DNA from: Pseudoips prasinana | Lineage: Eukaryota > Arthropoda > Insecta > Lepidoptera > Nolidae | Length of the DNA stretch: 64,000 nucleotides | Reading direction: 5' to 3' | Assembly: GCA_951640165.1 (NCBI GenBank) | Contig: OX621246.1 | Span: forward strand, 34,056,501 to 34,120,500 | Shown: piece by piece, positions 53,717-63,770 of the stretch | Layout: each line of letters begins with the position of its first letter | Position numbering within the stretch: the first letter of the stretch is position 1 | The notes under the pieces: model-generated | What the model saw: the letters and a program-made list of their open reading frames with translations, nothing else | Told to the model about the DNA's origin: nothing | Database searches by the model: none | Made by a program: the position numbers and the translations under genes

Positions 53717-54170
53717 AAAAGGTATCCCAATTTAACCAATTGCACTTTGCATACGTTAACACACATCTCGGTTTCTGAACGAATTATCAGTTCATTACTA
53801 TCGATATAGAGATATAAGTTATGAAGATGGCGGCAGTACACTAATTATAACATACGGATAAGTGGCCTAGATATCTAGAATAAACAATGAAGGAACACAA
53901 TGCGGGGGAGACAGAAGTCTAAGTTGACGCAAGCTTTCATTGCAGTCATGATTAGAACGTGACTTGCTACATATCCAATATTTATATTAACTGTAACATA
54001 TGGAGTGGAGGAAATTTAACAGCGCCATCTACCGATGAAACTGAACAACTTAAACATAACTTGTTTGTGAAATACGAAATATATTTATTTTGCGCCCTGT
54101 CTAAATACATCAGCTAATCGTTACGTTTGTATAGGAAGTAATTAAAATGTATGATCTACTCGTATGAACA
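53717..54170. other. No gene seen
   Basis: The frame 53623-53841 (minus) crosses repeats and has no motif. Confidence 0.45.
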
Positions 54171-54270
54171 AATTTATGCAATTTGAGTAGCGCAATTTAT
54201 GCAATTTGAGTAGCGCAATTTATGCAATTTGAGTAGCGCAATTTATGCAATTTGCGTAGCGCAATTTAAG
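54171..54270 (+). repeat. 23-bp tandem repeat, about four units
   Basis: The unit gcaatttgagtagcgcaatttat starts at 54178, 54201, 54224 and 54247. Each unit contains gcaattt twice. Three units are identical; the fourth has one change. Confidence 0.95.
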
Positions 54271-54289
54271 GATGCCCTCTCTTGATAGG

Positions 54290-54830
54290 AAGCTTTTATT
54301 TTTTTTTAGTTTTATAACATTTCGCAATGCAAAAAACGAGATTAATCTTATCTAAAAAAACGGTAAATAATAATATATTACACATTTAAATAATAAACAA
54401 CCATAAACATAATCATCCGGCGGGTCTCGAACCAGCACCTTCAACCAATCCGGGGTAGGCATTCTGCCGGTAAGGTACGAACGATACACACTGGCAGATC
54501 AAATTTAGGGGCTAACACCATTCTGGGGCTCTACCGGCTAAGTCGCCGAACATCGTTTTCGTGAATACCGTTCAAATAAAAAAAGGTGACAAAAAAAAAT
54601 GACTTAATCAATAGTTAAATCTGCTTCAACGTTGACAATCGATTCCGGACCATTTATGACGTCACATGTGGTCATGGAAGCCGATTTAACGATTGATTAA
54701 GTCATTTTTTTAACCTTTATTTATTTGAACGCTATTCACGAAAACGATGTTCGGCGACTTAGCCGGTAGAGCCCCTGGAGGATGTAAGTGTTATCCATCG
54801 ACTTTCTTTTCTAGAAACATTTTTCTCAAT
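54290..54830 (-). mobile_element. SINE-like family K, split by MITE copy e
   Basis: The left part has tttataacatttcgcaatgc, ccggcgggtctcgaaccagc (inverse B box) and cactggcagatcaaattt; the right part is gaggatgtaagtgttatcc..tttctagaaac. The joined sequence matches the inverse of 31325-31495. Confidence 0.72.
54536..54774. mobile_element. CWG-target hairpin MITE, copy e
   Basis: 239 bp, flanked by CTG (54533-54535, 54775-54777). The matching place in the family K copy at 31205 (ctccggaaggg) has the trinucleotide once, as CCG/CGG, so the target is duplicated only when the MITE is present. Confidence 0.92.
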
Positions 54831-55189
54831 TATATTGTGGGGCTGTTGAAAGATGCGTTCCTAGTAATAATGAAATAGACGATTGTAACTTTGAATTGGC
54901 GTCTAAATACGATAAAAAGAATTGTGTTTGTGTCTGATTTCTATTTCTGAGTTAACATTCCTTATTTTAAGCGTGGCATTGATCATTAAAGTTTTCTTCG
55001 CGATAATAAAAAAAAATGGAACAGATATAGGTACATATATTCATTTTATTTATCACGTCGTTGTTATACATTTTGCTATAACCAAATTAATAACAACGAC
55101 TCGTTTTCATATTTTAAAGAAATATAAATGAAATATGGTGTACCAATGCTACCTATATTTTTTTTTAACATAGAATTTTTAAACTCCCG
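54831..55189. other. No gene seen
   Basis: AT-rich. Confidence 0.5.
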
Positions 55190-55345
55190 CTTGCACTTTA
55201 CGAACTAATTTACTAACATACTCATATAATTGCCCGACACAAAATACATCCAGAGTAATCCAGACTCAGAACAAGTATTTATGGGCCATGCAAATAGCAG
55301 TCCTGCGCCGGAATAGAAACCGGGAACGAATTGGCGAGGCCACTG
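55190..55345 (-). mobile_element. tRNA-derived SINE, family C, decayed copy
   Basis: ccagactcagaacaagtatttatgggcc, gcagtcctgcgccggaatagaaaccgg, ggcgaggccactg: the inverse family C order with many changes. Confidence 0.65.
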
Positions 55346-55371
55346 TTTTCACGGCTGCGTTTGTGTGCAGA

Positions 55372-55925
55372 ACATGGTTGTTTGTCCTGAGTACTCTACA
55401 TAAGTATGTATTTACTAAAGAAAAGTAGTAGGTATATGTAATAGATGCGATATCTCGTTTCCATAGTACAAGCTCTGCTTAGTTTTTTTTTTGGGATTCC
55501 TCCGTCCTTTCTGGAGGAAACGCTTGGCTCATCAGCCCTAAGCCGAATCCTTGTTCGGGATGTTATTGTATTTATTAATTAATGTTTTCTATTTTTGAGT
55601 TAATGTTATGTTACTTCTTATATTTATTTTCGAATTTATTTATTACTTCGCTGTAGATTGTTTGTTTAGTTTTAGATTATTAAGTTGATACTGTCTAGAG
55701 TTTTTACATGTTTCATATATATATATGGTTATTCTATTCATTTACTACGTTGTTGCATACTTCATGTCGTTTATTTTAGTTATGTTTAAATTTAGTTGTT
55801 TTTTTATTGCTGTTAAATTGCCAAAGCTCTTAGCCAGGTACTTGAATTTTTATATTTGTTTTTGCTCTGCTTAATTTGGGATCAGATGGCCGTGTGCGGA
55901 TAATATCCCTGGATATTATTATTAT
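55372..55925 (+). mobile_element. SINE family F split by a poly-A retroposon
   Basis: gttgtttgtcctgagtactctacataagtatgtatttac..ccatagtacaagctctgctta stands left of the insert; gctctgcttaatttgggatcagatggccgtgtg and ggatattatta stand to the right. Confidence 0.82.
55486..55863 (-). mobile_element. Retroposon with poly-A end and 14-bp target duplication
   Basis: GCTCTGCTTAGTTT (55472-55485) and GCTCTGCTTAATTT (55864-55877) flank 378 bp that start with poly-T, that is, a poly-A tail on the minus strand. Near the tail is ttctggaggaaacgcttggctcatcagcc; the rest is AT-rich. No frame is recognised, so the family is unknown. Confidence 0.8.
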
Positions 55926-56279
55926 TATTGTTTATTAATACGGTCGGGGAAGGTTATGCAAATAATAAACTTAACCTACTGAGTATACTTTGGCTGATCG
56001 TCGCGGCGGCACTGTCAGTATTCGGAGCTGTTTAATTTATATCAATAACATAATGACCCCGGGTCAAGCCTGATGATGACCTCAGAGTAAACATTTGCAA
56101 TGGACAGCAAAACTATTACTTATTTCATATTAATTTATACCAGCCTCTTAAAACTTCATTTCATCACTTTTTTCTACTTATGTATTGTTTGTGACGAATA
56201 TTTTAGGCGAGATCTTAATACTTGCTTACCTATCCGATGGGCAGTGGAACGGTTACTCTGGGACAATATCGTGGGAAAT
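55926..56279. other. No gene seen
   Basis: No recognised feature. Confidence 0.45.
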
Positions 56280-56345
56280 GACATATTCATACGGCCATCT
56301 GATTCCAAATTAAGCAGAGCTTGTACTATGGAGAACAGATAACAA
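56280..56345 (-). mobile_element. SINE family F tail, minus
   Basis: catacggccatctgattccaaattaagcagagcttgtactatgg. Confidence 0.65.
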
Positions 56346-56561
56346 ATCAAGACGGTTACTGACGGTTAATAATTTTCCAGGTGTTATTAGAATTTTCAGT
56401 TCTCTATGTTCTGCCAATCTGGCGGTAAAACTTATTGTTCACAACATTACCGTTATCTAAATTATGGCACGCAATAACATTTTATTCAATTAGGCCCATT
56501 ATAATAATATTATATTAAGATTCACCTTATAATTTAAAATGTCATTAAATTCTACACAAAA

Positions 56562-56696
56562 TCACACTAATATTATAAGTAAAGGCGAAAGTTTGTGAGT
56601 GCGTGAGTGTGTATGTTTGTTACTTTTTCACGTCTAAACGGCTGGAGCGATTTGGATTAAAAGTTTTACGCGGGTAAAACCGCGGGGCACAGCTAG
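56562..56696 (+). mobile_element. Small Helitron (Lep1-like)
   Basis: A|TCACACTAATATTATAAG at left; cgcgggtaaaaccgcggggcacagCTAG|T at right, with the subterminal cgcggg/ccgcg hairpin. 135 bp. Confidence 0.88.
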
Positions 56697-57044
56697 TAAA
56701 TAATAATAATAAATAATACATTCTTATTCAACTAAAAATTCAAGTAAAAGAGAATAGATTGTTTTTTATACAATATTCTCAAATGACATGTAAACTTACT
56801 TTACCAAAATAAATGGTCATGATTATTATTCAGCACAGTTGAACTCCGGGAAATGTCTCGCATAAAGTTTTAACATTTGATCGTAGACACCAGGGCCGAA
56901 TTAAAATAAAAGCTTGTAAAAAAACTATCATAAGTGGCGCCAGTTTTGCGTCACGGTCATAAATGAAGACTGCATGACGTCAGAGCTGGCTAATAAATAA
57001 ACGCGCCAATGCTCTATGGTCAACACTTCCTAAACAAAATGATT
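56697..57044. other. No gene seen
   Basis: AT-rich. Confidence 0.5.
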
Positions 57045-57185
57045 GTACAGACGCCAGCACATCAAGCTATCCCAATCTGTCAAATTTCCCCAATTGAAAG
57101 TGAACCTTATGCTTATGTGATAAAGTTGAAAATCTATAAAAGAAATTTGACAGATTGTGGTAGCTTGATGTGCTGGCGTCTGTAC
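57045..57185. mobile_element. 141-bp hairpin MITE family, copy 3
   Basis: GTACAGACGCCAGCACATCA and its inverse at the ends. The same length and interior as 59686-59826. Confidence 0.92.
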
Positions 57186-57404
57186 AACGGGTGTCTGGGC
57201 TTTGATTGATTAAGCTTCAAATTCTAAACTATTAGATATACAAGGTGTAACAAAAATAGTGAACGAGACTTAAAGAGCTAAATTTATCTATGGAACTGAA
57301 TAACGTGTATAACATCAACGAGAGAAATACACAGATAAAAGAATAACTTCCCACACAAAGATAACGATTAGCTAAAAACATTTTTTAAGTAAAACATCTT
57401 TACC

Positions 57405-57612
57405 CACGCTTGACTTGGGAGTTAGCTGATGAATGCGTGACGAGAGCATTACGAAAAGTGTAATCGGGCGGGGCGAACGGAAGTTGAGAGTGCGATATAA
57501 GTTAGCGAAGAGAGAAAGAGAGACAGTTCCGTTTCTTGTATTATTGTAGGGGCAAGAGACAGCAGACGCAGTGCTCGTGCACATTTTCTTTCTCTCTTCC
57601 TCTCATAGCCAA
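57405..57612 (-). repeat. Dispersed repeat family J, copy 4
   Basis: Inverse order: gcgggg.cgaacggaagttgagagtgcg, then gtttcttgtattattgtaggggcaagag. Confidence 0.8.
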
Positions 57613-57646
57613 TCTAACCTGGATGTAACCTCTCACTCGTCTACTA

Positions 57647-57826
57647 TCCTACTAATATTATAAATGCGAAAGTTTGTGAGAATGGATGTATGGATGTTTG
57701 TTACTCTTTTACGCAAAAACTACCGAACGGATTTTGATAAAACTTTGCAGTAATATAGCTTTGCGAATAACACATAGGCTATAATTTATAAACTTTAACG
57801 CGGCTGAAACCCCAGGGCACAGCTAG
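57647..57826 (+). mobile_element. Small Helitron (Lep1-like), best preserved
   Basis: A|TCCTACTAATATTATAAATG at left and gggcacagCTAG|T at right. The interior has accgaacggattttgataaaac and acacataggctataat. 180 bp. Confidence 0.92.
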
Positions 57827-58159
57827 TTCAATATAACGTGCAGTATCAATGAACGACGACCCACCTTTTTATTGACTTCGCTCTCCCCTACATACCCCAG
57901 ATATTATAACAATAATAATGTCCACCTGCTCGAATTTCAACAATGTCGGCCAATCTTACGAGCCATCCGCGCAAGCAATCACAGGAGCACTATCTTTTAC
58001 CTCACCTTCATGATCCGATGGGACGGTGAGCTTACACGATCAGAAAGAGTTCAAAAAGAGGACTGACAGCTTCTCGTCCTCTCCGAACAACTTCCAAACT
58101 CTTAGCCCGATCCGGTATTTGAACCCAGGACCAACCAGTAGACAGTTATAGCCCAGATA
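57827..58159. other. No gene; possible SINE fragment at 58090-58150
   Basis: cccgatccggtatttgaacccaggacc is an inverse B-box-like phrase. Confidence 0.4.
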
Positions 58160-58362
58160 CTATCTGTCCGTCGCACCAACTAAACCTATGGCGCCTGATG
58201 GGATGACCCCCGGACACGCGGGTATGCTGCTCCGGTGGCCCCCTTTTGCACCAAGTCTCTGATGGTCACATACCCTGAGCTCTGGATTATCTCACTTCTC
58301 TTAGTTGGCGGCGCGGCAGTAGAAGACACGTCTCATACTGCCACCGCTGTCCCGAGGCTATA
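58160..58362 (+). repeat. Dispersed GC-rich repeat family H, copy 3
   Basis: gcaccaactaaacc, ggcgcctgatgggatgacccccgg, gcgggtatgctgctccggt, gcagtagaagacacgtctcatactgcc. Confidence 0.72.
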
Positions 58363-58794
58363 ATTGTCAATTATGATGAGCGACGACCCATCCTAATATA
58401 GACCTTGCTCTCTTCTTCATAACCCAGACACTACGAGCATCAGGATGTTACTTTTCACTGGTTTTCTGTTCTTTACAACTGTAGTAGCTAGCGGGTTAAT
58501 ATTCAAACAGTTTAATAAGTAGATAGTGCCCCCTCAATTACCTCAACCATTTACCTTACACCTTGTATAAGTATGGCTTTTCCTGGCCGAGCCAATTTGT
58601 TTTATTTATTATAATAAATAATGTTACGTAGGTATCTGTTCTATTGAGTGTTCGGTGTTCGCCCACACGGAAGTACTACATCGTCTAAAATGAGCAGACA
58701 AATACTCGGTTGGCCAATGTTAGCACGAAACTGTCCGTCTACTGACTTTACATTCCATTGCTAAACTTATCGAAGTAAGGCTTTTAGCAACAAT
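58363..58794. other. No gene seen
   Basis: No recognised feature. Confidence 0.45.
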
Positions 58795-59010
58795 GTGGGG
58801 AGAAGCTCTCTATGGCTTGTCGTGGGGTCGATTCCCAGCCAGGACATATATTTGTGTGTGGCATGTCTGTTTGTCGTGAGTCTGGGTGTAATTATCGATA
58901 TAAGTAAGTATTTACAAAAGAAAAGTTATCTGGTTTCCATAGTACAAGCTCTGTTTAGGTTGGGATCAGATGGCCGTGTGTGAATAATGTCTCAGGATAT
59001 TATTTTTATA
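58795..59010 (+). mobile_element. SINE family F, nearly complete copy
   Basis: Tail half of a tRNA-like head (gtggggtcgattcccagcc), gacatatatttgtgtgtggcatgtctgtttgtcgtgagtctggg, and tail ccatagtacaagctctgtttagg..atcagatggccgtgtgtgaataatgtc. Confidence 0.8.
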
Positions 59011-59097
59011 ATTATATAATTAAACCAACTATCAGAGACGGAACTAATAATTTATGTACTGTACATCTATGATAGTTTTCCAAGCATAAACAAGAAA

Positions 59098-59350
59098 TTT
59101 TAGGAGTTAGACAAAAGTCCAAGTGATGCACCTGGTGGTCAGTTTTCACCGCCGCTCTTGTACACTTACAACACCAGAGTCGTAGATGGATTGTCAGCCT
59201 TTAAGAGTCAGCAAACAAGTATTGCTGACCGTTCCCCCACCGCGATGAGCTCTAGCGACCTTACTTACACTTAGAGCCAACTTTAAGTTATTAATGTTAT
59301 CAAGGAAAGTCTTGTGTACTTCCCAAGTCGGGCTGCTCGGTCGGGATTCA
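59098..59350 (+). repeat. Dispersed repeat family L, copy 3
   Basis: tttaagagtcagcaaacaagt, ccgcgatgagctctagcgacctta, cttcccaagtcgggctgctc. More decayed at the left. Confidence 0.78.
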
Positions 59351-59685
59351 CAACAAAAATGCTCTTGCGCATGATTTTCACATGTTAAAACATTATATTT
59401 CTCGAACTTTGATTTCATTTGAGCTAACAAAAAATAACTCAATTATCTATAGATATATAACTATGGGTTTTATACCCACGCGGAAGTTCGCGAGTCCATT
59501 ACAGCAATTCAAATGCCTGAAATGACAGCTCTTAATTCTCATCATCTACGGCGGTCCAGTTTTTGCACCTACGAGTATCACAATACATCATATCCATATA
59601 TGCAGACAACCGTTTTATAAAATGAAGGCCAGAAGTTATCGTGTAGGTGTTCTCTATTGAACTTAGCGTAAAAACCTTTTCTAAA

Positions 59686-59826
59686 GTACAGACGCCAGCA
59701 CATCAAGCTACCCCAATCTGTCAAATTTTCCCAATTGAATGTGAACCTTATGCTTATGTGATAAAGTTGAAAATATATAAAAGAAACTTGACAGATTTGG
59801 GTACCAGGACGTGCTGGCGTCTGTAC
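59686..59826. mobile_element. 141-bp hairpin MITE family, copy 4
   Basis: GTACAGACGCCAGCACATCA ... gtgctggcgtctgtac; very close to 57045-57185. Confidence 0.92.
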
Positions 59827-60191
59827 AATGAATAGCAGTTCTAGATTAGATTATCTGATAGTTGGTAATATTGGAAGTAGTGTTGTAAGAAACTCTGTCT
59901 TTTAATCTTAATTTCGAGATTAGAATAGATTTTCCACACTTTCTTTATATGAATGGTGGATTTTTACACATATCGTCTTCGAACATTGTTACACAAGTGG
60001 AATATTGCCGTGAATTGTGCCAGGTAGAATATTGATTGCACCGAGTCTCAAATACTTCAAGAACAGATAAAAAAACTGCCTTATCGAACGATCCTTTGAA
60101 GAAATCGTTGTCTCAAATTTTTTATTGGACATTTCCCTTTGATGCAACAAGAAAATTCTAAAATGAGAATAAATACCTACTACTGAAATAA
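59827..60191. other. No gene seen; left flank of mariner copy 2
   Basis: AT-rich. Confidence 0.5.
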
Positions 60192-60193
60192 TA

Positions 60194-61475
60194 GGTCTTT
60201 ACCTATGAAATTGCCGTTTTGTATGAAAAAATTTAAACGAATTTTTTTCATGAATTTTTTTATTTGTATTAATCGAAGTAATCACCCATGCAATCAATGC
60301 ATCTTTGCCATCGCAGTGGCAGTTTATTGATGCCCTTCTTAAAGAAATCAGCTGGACGGGAGGCAACAAATTCTTCAAAGGCATTTTGTACTGCCTCTCG
60401 GGTATTGAATTTTTTTCCCGCCAAGAAGTTATCCAAATTCTGGAAAAAGTAGTAGTCTGTAGGCGCAAGGTCTGGTGAGTAGGGCGGATGACGGAGAGCT
60501 TCCAACCCCAGTTCTTGCAACTTGGAGACCGTCTGCTGTGCAGTATGAGGTCGCGCGTTGTCGTGCAGGAGCAGCGGAGACGAGCGATTGACCAATGCTG
60601 GTTGGAGATGCGCCAGCTTCTCCATCATTGTGCTCAGTTCTTCACAGTACACATCTGCAGTAATGCTCACCCCGTTTGGTAAGAAGCTGTGATGAATCAC
60701 ACCGGCGCTAGACCACCAAACAGTGACCATCACTTTTCTAGGGGTAAGTTTTCGTTTAGGGCATTGTTTAGGTGCTGAACCAGGATCCAACCAACTTGCT
60801 GAGCGCTTGCGGTTATCAAACAGAATCCATTTTTCATCGCAGTTAACAATGCGGTTCAAAATTCCTTCATTTGTGTGTCTGTTGAGCAGTGCAAGGCACG
60901 TCTCGACGCGTACTTCGCGCTGGCGATCATTGAGTTCGTGGGGCACCCATTTGTCAAGCTTTTTTACCTTGCCAATTTGACGCAAATGGACCAATATTGT
61001 TTTGACGCTAACGTCGAAAGCTGCTGCTAATTCAGCCGTAGATTGTGTATCATCAGCTTCCACAACCGCCTTTAATTCGTCATTGTCGACCAAAGTCTTC
61101 GGACGACCGCGAGGTTCATTTTTCAGGTCGAAATTTCCAGAACGGAAGCGAGCAAACCAATAACAGGTGGTGCGTTGGTTTGTAGTGTTAGCTCCGTAAA
61201 CGTCGTTGATGTTGCGTGCCGCTTGTGCCGCGTTGCTGCCACGACGGTACTCATATTCCATAATTACTCGAATTTTTAACGTATCCATGATGACGAAAAA
61301 GATTGAAATGCGATGAAAATGTAACACTAATCAATAAAGAAATGACTACTTTTGGAAAAAAGAATCCATGTTTTTAAAATAAAATTAATTTGAAATTAGA
61401 ATTCTTAGCCAAACAAAAATTATTTTGATTTGAAATGGCCAGTACTGCAGAACGGCAATTTCATAGGTAAAGACC
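60194..61475 (-). mobile_element. Complete mariner transposon, copy 2 (1282 bp)
   Basis: The same ends and length as 18825-20106 but inverted, with TA on both sides (60192-60193, 61476-61477). The flanking DNA of the two copies is unrelated, so they are separate insertions. Confidence 0.95.
60269..61288 (-). CDS. Mariner transposase, cecropia-type, intact (copy 2)
   Basis: 339 residues from the ATG at 61288. It is identical to the 19012 gene except residue 149, where asparagine replaces threonine just before the catalytic C150-D151-E152 (VNCDEKW); the change is one base at plus position 60843. The catalytic triad D151, D243, D278 and the WVPHEL linker are intact. Threonine at 149 is what I remember in related enzymes such as Hsmar1 (IVTCDEKW), so this copy carries the derived state and might be less active. 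Untranslated regions matched everywhere I compared. Confidence 0.95.
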   Translation of the reverse strand: MDTLKIRVIMEYEYRRGSNAAQAARNINDVYGANTTNQRTTCYWFARFRSGNFDLKNEPRGRPKTLVDNDELKAVVEADDTQSTAELAAAFDVSVKTILVHLRQIGKVKKLDKWVPHELNDRQREVRVETCLALLNRHTNEGILNRIVNCDEKWILFDNRKRSASWLDPGSAPKQCPKRKLTPRKVMVTVWWSSAGVIHHSFLPNGVSITADVYCEELSTMMEKLAHLQPALVNRSSPLLLHDNARPHTAQQTVSKLQELGLEALRHPPYSPDLAPTDYYFFQNLDNFLAGKKFNTREAVQNAFEEFVASRPADFFKKGINKLPLRWQRCIDCMGDYFD

Positions 61476-61540
61476 TAATATTAAGATCTATCGTAACAGC
61501 GGTTCTATTCTTGATGGTAAGATATCAACAAAATGAGCTA

Positions 61541-61697
61541 TCACACTAATATTATAAAGGCGAAAGTTTGTAAGTGTATATTTGTTACTACTTTTAATTT
61601 TAATAAAATTTGGTATGGAGTTAGCTGTCACCCTGAATTAACACATAGGCTATAATTAATAAAGTTTAAGGCGGGTAAAACTGCGGGGCACCGCTAG
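61541..61697 (+). mobile_element. Small Helitron (Lep1-like)
   Basis: A|TCACACTAATATTATAAAGG at left; ggcgggtaaaactgcggggcaccgCTAG|T at right. 157 bp. Confidence 0.88.
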
Positions 61698-62968
61698 TTA
61701 TGCATATGTAAAAGTGCGTGGCGTAATTTTAAATAATGTTTTGTAAATATGTATGAGTATGTAGTTCTTTAATAAAAAAAAATCTATTTTCAAAGAAACT
61801 TATGGTTATAGATTTACTGTTCCCTATTATATCTAATAAATATAAATTTACATATTATACACATATGAAAATTGCTGCCGAAATTGTAGGCTGCCGATAA
61901 AGCCGTTGGCAATATTGCCTGAAATTCGGCGGTAAAACCGGCGGGATGTGTGGATGCACCATAAGGCGATCTTTAACATTTAATCGGGACTAATCGCTCC
62001 CTATTACCCACCACTGCAACTCCTGTAAGTTAGGATCAACAGTGACACACAATGAAATGACACTGAGCGGTGATGCTCAGGCATGCACCGGGGAGTCGCT
62101 TTTGTTCCCACAACGAATTTAATCAAGAAACAAGGTAGAGTTAGTAAAGAAATGGTTCCACTTCTCTCCAGAGCAAAGCGGTAGACCTTTGACACCAATC
62201 TGAAGTCTTCACAAGTCCGCATTCCACATTTACGAGCCTCTCAAAACTAAAGCGGAAGACTGCAATGTCCCACAGCCACAGCTTCCTGTACTAAAGTTAT
62301 TATTATTTATATTGTGTAAAGCTTTTACAGTTACGGCTTAAGCTCCATCAACATTTGTTCGAATATATTACGTATCAATATCCGGAAGTTACTTAGCATG
62401 TTTAAATAAAATTTCATAACCGCGTTACGAGATAGTAATCTGTGTATTGTATGGTAATGTAAAGAATATCAGAGAAATTCAAATGAGGAGTTATGGCGAC
62501 GTGGCCTAAGTACGTAAGGAGGTACGACTTGATTTACTTAAACTGAACACTGAACTTGTACAATTTTATCCAAACCCGCGATCCAAGCATTGACATCTTT
62601 CACGATTCATTTAATAAATTTAAGTCCAAATTACAAAAAAATATCCAATATTTACTAACAATGTACATATTTAAATTATATACTTATAATAAAATTATGC
62701 TATGTATCGGCAAATGTTATGTACACCATCAGTGTCATGTGTATCAGAATTATACAGGTAATAATGTTGCAATAATTGTTATAATACATATGATGTGGTT
62801 GTACTAATAAATAAATAAATAAACTGTCGAACGAATGCATCCTTGATGGAAAGTATGTCTACATGTATGGATATCAGGGCTCCGGACACGCTTCTTGCAT
62901 TTGTTGAAGTAGATTCACATCTTGTACCAATAATGCATGCTTCCAAATGAACTCCTGTGTAAACTGAC
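61698..62968. other. No gene recognised
   Basis: The frames at 62004-62222 and 62556-62807 have no motif. AT-rich. Confidence 0.4.
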
Positions 62969-63142
62969 TGCACGTGTGGCGCAGCGGCTAAGACAGTCGC
63001 CTCGCCTCTTCGTGTCGCGGGTTCGAGTCCCGCGCCGGACAAGTAGGTATTTGTGCGACCCATAAATAGTTGTTCTGAGTCTGGATTTAATTTGAGTCCG
63101 TCTATTGTATGTTCGTAAAGAACCCCGCGACACAGGGATAAG
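62969..63142 (+). mobile_element. tRNA-derived SINE, family C, full copy
   Basis: ctgcacgtgtggcgcagcggctaagac, cgcgggttcgagtcccgcg, cataaatagttgttctgagtctgg, tgtatgttcgtaaag.accccgcgacacaggg: head, body and tail in order. The T-arm is perfect, but the head lacks a pairing acceptor stem. Confidence 0.87.
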
Positions 63143-63149
63143 ATTGACA

Positions 63150-63210
63150 AATGCGGGCGTTATCTTTTAAAAAATTTTGTTTTTTAAAAAGACATCGCCC
63201 GCATTTAAAT
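63150..63210. repeat. Imperfect hairpin after the SINE
   Basis: aaatgcgggcg..atcttttaaaaaa is mirrored by ttttttaaaaaga..cgcccgcattt. Confidence 0.75.
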
Positions 63211-63699
63211 TTAAACCTAAACGTATTTGGTTATACAACGTGTAACAGAAAGTGTGAACGTAACTTAAGGGGGTTATAGGGTATCAGGACAGCTACCTAT
63301 GGACGAAACTTCAAACAGAAATAATCATTTTTTATTCAACTAGTAATTTATTTTTCTATCGACAACCTAAATCAACAAGTAAGATTACCGACATTATGAA
63401 CAACACTAAAAACTCAGCCGCAAGGGTAATGAACCTTACCGCGAACTCTTTGGGTACCTACTACTTCATAAAGTTAGTATACCTACGGAATAGAGGAACA
63501 AAGGGCTGAGGGAGCGAAATGTCACTAGCTGCAACACTGTATGATAAAAAGAGATGCGTGATCCAACGCAACAGAACTGTTTTGGCATCAGTTTGACAGT
63601 ACTTCAACACTTATCGACACGCTGCGAATTTGACTCTTGATGTTTTTTCTGATATTATGTGAAATCGTGGATATTTTTGAAAAATATTTCTTCAGAAAC
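63211..63699. other. No gene seen; upstream region of the THAP exon
   Basis: It would include the promoter and 5' UTR of the exon at 63700. No clear TATA or initiator is identified. Confidence 0.4.
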
Positions 63700-63770
63700 A
63701 TGGTGACTTGTTCAGTGATTGATTGTGGTACAACACAGAGGAATAACCCTGAAAAATGTTCATTTCACAC
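63700..63770 (+). CDS. Candidate first exon of a THAP-domain protein (partial gene)
   Basis: ATG at 63700 opens 23 codons plus two bases, then a GTAAAT splice donor at 63771. The peptide starts MVTCSVIDCGTTQ and ends EKCSFH. A cysteine pair C4-x4-C9 next to the start codon, followed by a polar loop and SFH, is the usual beginning of the THAP C2CH zinc finger; family members continue with RFP or KFP from the next exon. THAP fingers bind DNA and occur in host regulators and in P-element transposases, so either origin is possible. The second cysteine-histidine pair and the AVPTIF block are not in the window. The exon is too short to stand out as an open frame, so confidence is moderate. Confidence 0.5.

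Noticed and set aside
62779..63150. 123-codon minus frame containing LEPATRR
   Set aside because: The GLEPATRR-type string is the translated tRNA-like head of SINE family C, a frequent source of false genes.
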